From Oscillospiraceae bacterium (GTDB taxonomy: Bacteria; Bacillota; Clostridia; Oscillospirales; Ruminococcaceae): a stretch of DNA of 64,000 nt. Of this stretch, positions 58,643 to 64,000 are shown piece after piece. The stretch's first letter is position 1. Each line of letters starts with the position of its first letter. The stretch spans positions 1-64,000 of the forward strand of contig JAQXIW010000024.1 of NCBI GenBank assembly GCA_029007985.1, in the 5' to 3' direction. Made by a program: the position numbers and the translations under genes. Under the pieces are notes generated by a model. It saw only the letters and a list, made by a program, of their open reading frames with translations. It made no database searches and was not told the origin of the DNA.

Positions 58643-59749
58643 TCAGTCACAGCAAATTTCCGTCAGCTCTTTTGAGGTGTGGTTGAGGATTTCCGTCTCG
58701 CCCTTTTCGTTGATGATTACCACATCCTCGATTCTGATACCTATGTCGTCTTTGATGTAGATACCCGGCTCACAGGAGAAAGCCATACCCGGCTCAAGGT
58801 GCATCTCGTAATCGCCTCTGATGTACGGTGCCTCGTGTTCGTCATAGCCGATGCCGTGTCCGAGACGGTGGTTGAAGTATACGCCATAGCCTGCGTCTTC
58901 TATTACCTTTCTCGCCCGTCCGTCCACATTCGGAATCCATGCGCCGTTTTTAGCCGCCGCTTCGCCCGCCAAATTGGCTTTGAGTACAAGATTGTATATT
59001 TCGCGCTCTCTCTCGGTGGCTTTGCCGACAAAAATTGTTCTCGTGGTGTCGGAATACATGCCCTTGTAAACGCAGCCGAAGTCCATAAGCACTATACATT
59101 TTTCGCATACTACGCCGCTGTTGCCGAAATAGTGAGGAAGCGCCGCGTGTTCATTTACGGCCACTATGCCCTCCCAACAGGAGTCGGCGCCGTTTTCTAT
59201 ACAAAGTCTTTTCAGCTCTGCGGCAATCTGTTTTTCCGTTACGCCCGGCTTGATGAACTTTTTGATTTCTTCAAACGCCTTGTCGGCGATGAGAGAGGAT
59301 TTTCTCAAATTCTCCAGCTCTTCCGGTGTTTTGATTATTCTGGTTTTTTCGATGTAGTCCTTGCCGTTGACCGGGGTGAAATCGGTGTTTTCCAAAATCT
59401 GTACCAGGTTGAACGCCCTTACATTGCCGTTGACAGCCACCTTTTTGCCCGTGAGAGAATATTTGTCAAAAACCTCTTTGCACAGAGCCTTGAAACCGGT
59501 GGAGTCGCTCCAATGATAAATCGGCACACCCTCGCCCAGAATGTCGCTCATTTCGTCCTTGTACAAGTCGTTACATACATAGAAAACCTTTGCCTCGTCG
59601 GTGATGTAAAGAGCCTGGTATCTCTCGCACAGAATCGGCTTTTTGCCCAGCAGGAATACCATATCCGAACCCGGCGCAACCATAATTGCGCTGACGCCGT
59701 CCGCCCTGATTTGAGACGCCACTTTTTCAATAAGAGTCATATTTAACAT
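58643..59749 (-). CDS. M24 family peptidase (Xaa-Pro aminopeptidase-like)
   Basis: 368 aa from the ATG at 59749, with GGAGG 6-7 bases upstream. An N-terminal creatinase-like domain precedes the pita-bread catalytic domain. Metal ligands are in LMDFGCVYKGMYSDTTRTIF (Asp, Asp), LGHGIGYDEHEAPYI (His), GMAFSCEPGIYI (Glu) and GIRIEDVVII (Glu). It should remove an N-terminal residue before Pro. Monocistronic. Confidence 0.92.
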   Translation of the reverse strand: MLNMTLIEKVASQIRADGVSAIMVAPGSDMVFLLGKKPILCERYQALYITDEAKVFYVCNDLYKDEMSDILGEGVPIYHWSDSTGFKALCKEVFDKYSLTGKKVAVNGNVRAFNLVQILENTDFTPVNGKDYIEKTRIIKTPEELENLRKSSLIADKAFEEIKKFIKPGVTEKQIAAELKRLCIENGADSCWEGIVAVNEHAALPHYFGNSGVVCEKCIVLMDFGCVYKGMYSDTTRTIFVGKATEREREIYNLVLKANLAGEAAAKNGAWIPNVDGRARKVIEDAGYGVYFNHRLGHGIGYDEHEAPYIRGDYEMHLEPGMAFSCEPGIYIKDDIGIRIEDVVIINEKGETEILNHTSKELTEICCD

Positions 59750-59813
59750 AATTTGCCTCCGCAATTAATATTTACTGTATATATATTATCATTCTTCGGA
59801 AATTTTTTCAAAC

Positions 59814-59834
59814 AAAAAAGGCGGTTTGACCGCC
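59814..59834 (-). terminator. Terminator of the CarD-type gene
   Basis: GGCGGT-TTG-ACCGCC stem followed by six T on the minus strand. Confidence 0.8.
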
Positions 59835-59839
59835 CGATG

Positions 59840-60343
59840 TTAAAAATTATCCATTTGCCGCGCTATGAGAGCTTCTACCTCTTGTTTTGAAATGTTCAAA
59901 GCCAGAGCAAATTCGTTATATATCATTTCACAGGCTTTGAACAGGAACGAGGCCTGGGTCTGATTGAGCCTTTTTTTCTTTTCCTCGCACTCGCGCTTTT
60001 TCAGCGTAAGGCTGACTATGACCGTCAAAAGATTTTTGCAGTCATAGGTGCTGATAAGCCGTGAATAAAAGTCGCTTATAGCCTTCGGATTGCGTGAAGT
60101 CGGGGCGACAGGCTCGATGGTTTTAATCATTTCGATGAAATTGTTTGCTTCTTCGCCGGAAATCGCGCGGCGCAGCCCCTTTTGAATGTCCACAGGCACA
60201 TATATCATCTCGCGGTGAGATGTCGACACAGGGCACAGCGTGTAGAACTCTTTGCCGGCAGGCATACCCTCAACCGCGCCGACACTGACAATTTCACACA
60301 CACCCGTAGAGGAATAAAACACCATATCGCCTAAACCGTACAT
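59840..60343 (-). CDS. CarD-family transcriptional regulator
   Basis: 167 aa from the ATG at 60343; a GTG one codon earlier is equally possible. The N-terminal CarD/CdnL domain reads MVFYSSTGVCEIVSVGAVEG with MIYVPVDIQKGLRRAISGEE; the C-terminal half is helical (ECEEKKKRLNQTQASF). CarD proteins bind the RNA polymerase beta lobe and steady promoter complexes. It lies alone between an M24 peptidase and the sugar cluster. Confidence 0.9.
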   Translation of the reverse strand: MYGLGDMVFYSSTGVCEIVSVGAVEGMPAGKEFYTLCPVSTSHREMIYVPVDIQKGLRRAISGEEANNFIEMIKTIEPVAPTSRNPKAISDFYSRLISTYDCKNLLTVIVSLTLKKRECEEKKKRLNQTQASFLFKACEMIYNEFALALNISKQEVEALIARQMDNF

Positions 60344-60492
60344 CACCGTAAACCCCTTTCGCCCGATTGTTTTTCATTCAATTTGAACTCATTATTATTA
60401 TAGCATTTTTTGAATAAAAAATCAAATGTCAAAAGCTGATTTTTATAGAAAAACAGGCGTTTTTTGACAGTTTGAGCAAATGTATCGCAAGT

Positions 60493-60530
60493 AAAAACGG
60501 CTTATCGCTTTACAATGATAAGCCGTTTTT
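60493..60530 (-). terminator. Terminator of the nonulosonate cluster
   Basis: AAAAACGGCTTATC/GATAAGCCGTTTTT stem with a 10-base loop and T runs on both strands, 20 bases past the cytidylyltransferase stop. Confidence 0.9.
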
Positions 60531-60549
60531 TATAGTGATTTTTTGATAA

Positions 60550-61308
60550 CTACACTCTGATTTTGTCTCTGACTGCTTTGAATCCCTCTATGTTTTCAAA
60601 CAGGTAGCCGCCGATGAGCTGCATCATCTCAAAATCTTCCTCACTGTCGATATCCAAAACCGCCGTGTCCTTCATAAGATAGACCAGGCACTTTGTATCC
60701 CAAAGAATTCCCGTTGTGTTTGTCGCCAAAAAGTCTCTGTCAAACACATAAATCGACGCATTCAAATCGTAAATTGCCGGCGCCTGCTGACGAGCGGTAA
60801 ACGGCGACTCTATGACTTTTTCCACATGGTCGCCCACTTGCTTTACCATATTGAAATACGGGTTTCTCCTCGAGCCGCAAGCCGAGAAAACCAGCCCGGC
60901 GTCGTCTCTTTCCAGTTTCATTTTATAGGCGTTCAGCACATCGTCAATCTGTCTAAGCGGAGATGTGATGTCTAAGTCTATAAGATAGTCGTATGTCTTT
61001 GAGTATTTTGACTCCATGTACTTTAATGTCTGCTGAAAAACAGCCATTTTCGGCACGATGTCGCCGCCCAATTCCCGCGGGCGAGGCACATATTCGACCT
61101 CCGGGTACTTTGCCGCCACCAAGTCTCTCAAAATGTCGCTGTCGGTATTCAGGGCGATATCCACCTCCGCCCCCGAGCGAGAGGCAAAATCCAAAGCCGA
61201 AGCCAGGGTGTAGTAGACCAGAGGTCTGTCCAAAAATGTTTTGAGATTTTTGTTTTTGAAGCCTTTGCTGCCCCGTCTGCCGCATACCGTGATAAGAACT
61301 TTTTTCAT
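60550..61308 (-). CDS. CMP-nonulosonate cytidylyltransferase (NeuA-like)
   Basis: 252 aa from the ATG at 61308 with AAGAGGC upstream. The N-terminal CGRRGSKGFKNKN is the CMP-sialic-acid synthetase nucleotide-binding motif (usually xxARxGSKGxxxKN). DYLIDLDITSPLRQIDDVL is the conserved middle region. It activates a nine-carbon sugar with CTP. The exact sugar (sialic, legionaminic or pseudaminic acid) cannot be read from it. Last gene of the cluster. Confidence 0.85.
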   Translation of the reverse strand: MKKVLITVCGRRGSKGFKNKNLKTFLDRPLVYYTLASALDFASRSGAEVDIALNTDSDILRDLVAAKYPEVEYVPRPRELGGDIVPKMAVFQQTLKYMESKYSKTYDYLIDLDITSPLRQIDDVLNAYKMKLERDDAGLVFSACGSRRNPYFNMVKQVGDHVEKVIESPFTARQQAPAIYDLNASIYVFDRDFLATNTTGILWDTKCLVYLMKDTAVLDIDSEEDFEMMQLIGGYLFENIEGFKAVRDKIRV

Positions 61309-61309
61309 A

Positions 61310-62236
61310 TTAAGCCTCTTTTCCGAGTGTGAGAGCCAAAACCATGTTTGCTCTGTACACATCATTTATATTTTCCGCCCTGCCGTCCATAATGTCCAAA
61401 ACATTTCTCATCTCTCTGATGAAGCGTTCGTTGGCGTCTTCATTGCAGTTTATTATTTCGCCGCTCGGCAGTTTTACGCTGCCCTTGCCGAATTCCGCTT
61501 CATAAGTGCCGTCCTTTGTGAAAACCTCGCAGGTGCGGCGGTACTCTCTGCCGAAATAGTCCAGATGCACCTCGCATATTTTGTCACGGTAGCGCGCGAT
61601 ATACACCGACAAGTCGTCGGAGGTTATTTCCAAATCCGAATATGTGCCGCGGAAGTTGCAGCTTTCAAGCGGGAAACCGAACAAATCCGTCATGTAGTCC
61701 AGCTCGTGTATCAGGTCAATGGTGACGCCGCCGCCCAGTTCTCTGATTGCCGAATAGTTTTTGCGGTAGTCGATGTTAGGTCTCCAGCCCGGCAGATAGG
61801 ACGAGCATATAATTCTGACGGAATAGACTTTTTCGCTTTTCAAAAGCCTTTTCAGCGTCATATACGCCGCCGTATATCGCATAGGGCAAGCCACATAGGC
61901 ATTTTTGGCGTTTAATCCCAGAGCGTCTATGTCATAAATGCAGTCCTCAAAAATCGGTTTTTCGATAAAGTAGAATTTAACCTTGCCTTTGAGGTCTGAC
62001 AGTGCCTGCCGGTGCAGAGTGGTAGGGTTTGTGATAAAAGCCAAATCGTAAACCGTGTCGTCAAGCGTTTTGATTTGCCTGTCGATGAGAGCCCGGGTTT
62101 GTGCCGGCAGCTCTCTGTCGGAGGAGCGCAACGCGGTGACGGAAAGAGAAATGCCCCTTTCCTTTGCGACAAAATGCAGATTTTTCAGGTGTCTTGTGCC
62201 GATGCTGCCGACGCCGACAAATAAAACTTTCATCAT
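61310..62236 (-). CDS. Gfo/Idh/MocA-family oxidoreductase (first)
   Basis: 308 aa. An N-terminal Rossmann domain with VLFVGVGSIGTRHLKNL and a C-terminal substrate domain; the likely catalytic region contains GGGVTIDLIHELDYMTDLFG (about 168). It overlaps the stop of the next upstream gene by 4 bases (ATGA) and ends 1 base before the cytidylyltransferase. It probably acts on a nucleotide-sugar or the nonulosonate, but the substrate is unknown. Confidence 0.88.
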   Translation of the reverse strand: MMKVLFVGVGSIGTRHLKNLHFVAKERGISLSVTALRSSDRELPAQTRALIDRQIKTLDDTVYDLAFITNPTTLHRQALSDLKGKVKFYFIEKPIFEDCIYDIDALGLNAKNAYVACPMRYTAAYMTLKRLLKSEKVYSVRIICSSYLPGWRPNIDYRKNYSAIRELGGGVTIDLIHELDYMTDLFGFPLESCNFRGTYSDLEITSDDLSVYIARYRDKICEVHLDYFGREYRRTCEVFTKDGTYEAEFGKGSVKLPSGEIINCNEDANERFIREMRNVLDIMDGRAENINDVYRANMVLALTLGKEA

Positions 62237-63210
62237 TCAATACCCTCTATTTTGTCCATAACGGAAATTGTGTAAAGGTCTTTTTCATAGGAATATTTAG
62301 GCTGTTCTCTGCCGTTTACGACCTCGAGGAAATTTTTCATCTCGTCCACATAGGCGTTTTCAACGATGTTGTCGGAATAGCCGTCCATATGTTCAAAGGT
62401 TTCATAGGTGTTGATAAACTCCTTTTCGCCGGTGTCGTGATTGAATTTGTACAGAGCCTTCGGGTTGCCCTCCCAGAAGAGATGCAGATTTTCGCCGAAA
62501 ACCTCCAAATAGCGCACGGCTTTCGGGCAGACCACATCCACAGCCAAAACGCCCTGTGTGCCGTCCTCGTGAGTGAGCGTGATAAAGTATTTGTCGTCAA
62601 AGTCAATATCCAGCTCTGTCATTCTCTGTGAAACGGAATGTACGCTCTTTACCTTGCCGAAGGTCTCAATAAGCCACGGCAGCTCAATACCCATAATCTC
62701 GCGGCAGCCGTTTGTGCGCTTCCAGCCGATAAAGAAGTTGCGGTAGTCCTCCCACGGATGCCAATCCGGCAGATACTGACCGATGTGGTAAATATAGGAC
62801 ACAGGCTTTTTGAAGCTTTCGACCTGTTCCATTATGTACCTGATTTCGCCCCTGTACAGCATTGTGGACGACAGGAAAAGCACCGTGCCGCTTTCCTTTG
62901 CCATAGACATAAGCTCTTCATAGCCGTCGGATACAAGGTTCAGCTCGGTAAATGTGTTGATTTTATAGCCCAAAAGGCTTTTGATGATTGCGTAATGCGA
63001 TGTAGGCGAAGTGGATACAAACGCCAAATCCGGCTTTTCACACCGGGCGTCGTCTATCGACCGGTATGTTTTGCAGCCCATTTTTTCAACCTGTGCTCGT
63101 CTTTCCGGGTTTGTGTCCACGCCGATTATTTCGACCGACGGGTCTATACCTTTCATAAGGCGGATTCTTCTTTTGCCCATAGAGCCGAGACCGATAACAA
63201 GAGCTTTCAT
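62233..63210 (-). CDS. Gfo/Idh/MocA-family oxidoreductase (second)
   Basis: 325 aa from the ATG at 63210 with AAAGGAG 8 bases upstream. The Rossmann start is ALVIGLGSMGKRRIRLM; the C-terminal domain contains YLPDWHPWEDYRNFFIGWKR (about 165) and CREIMGIELPWLIETFG. Diverged from its neighbour, so not a recent duplicate; the two may form a heteromeric or sequential pair. Part of the sugar cluster. Confidence 0.88.
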   Translation of the reverse strand: MKALVIGLGSMGKRRIRLMKGIDPSVEIIGVDTNPERRAQVEKMGCKTYRSIDDARCEKPDLAFVSTSPTSHYAIIKSLLGYKINTFTELNLVSDGYEELMSMAKESGTVLFLSSTMLYRGEIRYIMEQVESFKKPVSYIYHIGQYLPDWHPWEDYRNFFIGWKRTNGCREIMGIELPWLIETFGKVKSVHSVSQRMTELDIDFDDKYFITLTHEDGTQGVLAVDVVCPKAVRYLEVFGENLHLFWEGNPKALYKFNHDTGEKEFINTYETFEHMDGYSDNIVENAYVDEMKNFLEVVNGREQPKYSYEKDLYTISVMDKIEGIE

Positions 63211-63220
63211 ATTTTCTCCT

Positions 63221-64000
63221 TTATAAATCGTAAAATTCTTTTGTTTTGTGCCGTGAATAAACATATTCCGTTATAATTTGTGTGATTTTTTCGCTGGCGA
63301 CAACCCCCGCGTCGTAAGGATTGGTTACATTTTCGCACACCTTTGCAAACTCCGGCGAGAGAGCCTTTTTAATACCGGCGAGAATATCCTCTTTTTCCGC
63401 CGAGGTGCAGATGACATTTTCCGCAATGAATCTGCCCTTTTGTCTGTCGCCTATATTAACGGTAGGCGTGCCGAATGCCGGTGTCTCCACCACGCCGGAC
63501 GAGGAATTGCCGATGACGACGGCGGTGTATTTCATGGCCGACAGATAGCGGCGCATACCGAGAGAGAAAAACGCCTTTGCTCTGCCCCGGTTTTTCCGGC
63601 AGTAGTCGTCGACCGTTTTATTTATAATGTCGCCGCCTGCGTCCGCATTGGATTTTGTGAAAATTAAATTTATATCCGTCTCGTCCAAAGCGTCCAACAG
63701 CTTTTGCATATCCGCCCGTGGTGAAGAGTTTTTCTGCGTCTCCGGGTGGTAGGTGATAAGTGCGAATTTGCCCAAATTTTCAAATCCAAGGCTCTTTTCC
63801 AGCTCTTCCAAGGACATAAGCGGCACGCTTTTAATATTTTCGTTGCCCAATCCGCCCACATTGAAAACGGTGTTTGGGTTTTCTCCCAGTTGAATCACCC
63901 TCTTTGCGCTGTCCGCACAGGACGGAAAGTGCAGAGAGGACATTTTAGTGATGCAATGGCGGTAAAAATCGTCCTTTGCGCCGACGGTGACATCTCCGCC
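63221..64000 (-). CDS. UDP-GlcNAc 2-epimerase, NeuC-like (partial)
   Basis: 259 codons, open to the window end, so the N-terminal third is missing; an internal Met at 63943 is not the start because the preceding codons read GGDVTVGAKDDFYRHCITKM, a conserved NeuC-type region. Later blocks are ALITYHPETQ, NSSSGVVETPAFGTPTVNIG and KALSP, the hydrolysing epimerase signatures. In nonulosonate pathways it yields ManNAc-type sugars. It leads the cluster in this window. Confidence 0.9.
   Translation of the reverse strand, partial: GGDVTVGAKDDFYRHCITKMSSLHFPSCADSAKRVIQLGENPNTVFNVGGLGNENIKSVPLMSLEELEKSLGFENLGKFALITYHPETQKNSSPRADMQKLLDALDETDINLIFTKSNADAGGDIINKTVDDYCRKNRGRAKAFFSLGMRRYLSAMKYTAVVIGNSSSGVVETPAFGTPTVNIGDRQKGRFIAENVICTSAEKEDILAGIKKALSPEFAKVCENVTNPYDAGVVASEKITQIITEYVYSRHKTKEFYDL

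Noticed and set aside
58679..59746. 355-codon open frame opposite the M24 peptidase
   Set aside because: It is the antisense shadow of a well-conserved gene, lacks a ribosome site and has unnatural composition.
63943..63943. Start codon of the NeuC-like gene
   Set aside because: The frame continues upstream to the window edge with conserved residues, so this Met is internal.

Overview
The window is about 50% GC, gene-dense chromosome of an anaerobic, low-oxygen-adapted Firmicute, most likely a Clostridia/Oscillospirales-type gut bacterium. The evidence is the gene order (rpmG-secE-nusG-rplK-rplA-rplJ-rplL, cdaA-ybbR, RSH-dtd-MBL-hemZ), the Gram-positive Rex regulator, an [FeFe] hydrogenase, NfnAB, a minimal SufCB-type Fe-S system and a sodium-type ATP synthase rotor. 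No tRNA, rRNA, CRISPR array, insertion sequence or prophage was recognised. Gene identities come from reading motifs and lengths; no database search was run.

Layout: 1-7119 (minus strand) is a full F-type ATP synthase operon atpZ-I-B-E-F-H-A-G-D-C. 7460-9795 holds a DUF1653 protein, a parvulin-like lipoprotein and a cytidylate-kinase-like protein. 10001-15056 is NADP(H) housekeeping: nfnB and nfnA, then nadK, the NAD(P)HX dehydratase and a membrane protein. 15231-19668 has two tandem nucleoside hydrolases, queH, a small membrane protein and an MFS exporter. 20010-25124 is prs-pth-mfd. 25394-30468 (minus) holds the SufB/SufC-like pair, and dacF, a papain-fold-like protein and pncB. 30592-35157 has a degenerate phosphoesterase and the ribosomal stalk/secE/nusG block with L10 and L1 control elements. 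35669-39725 is ddl-murI-DUF1934-argS, followed by a possible small RNA and iadA. 42168-44243 is rex plus a group-B-like [FeFe] hydrogenase. 44655-56868 is a long plus-strand run: ispDF fusion, cdaA, ybbR, FAD dehydrogenase, recJ, RSH, dtd, MBL hydrolase, hemZ and a coiled-coil protein. 56905-58620 is an AT-rich patch with a TetR gene broken by a stop codon. 58643-60343 has an M24 peptidase and a CarD-type regulator. 60550-64000 (minus) is the end of a nonulosonic-acid (sialic/legionaminic-like) surface sugar cluster cut by the window edge.

Working together: the energy genes form a coherent fermentative circuit. NfnAB links ferredoxin, NADH and NADPH; nadK and the NAD(P)HX dehydratase maintain the NADP pool; a hydrogenase probably senses or disposes of reductant; and the ATP synthase looks sodium-coupled. 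Closely similar 18-bp inverted repeats (TTGATA-N6-TATCAA) lie upstream of the atp operon, of nfnAB and, with one mismatch, of rex-hydrogenase. They resemble Rex operators and suggest one NADH-responsive regulon. This is the most interesting hypothesis in the window and it is untested.
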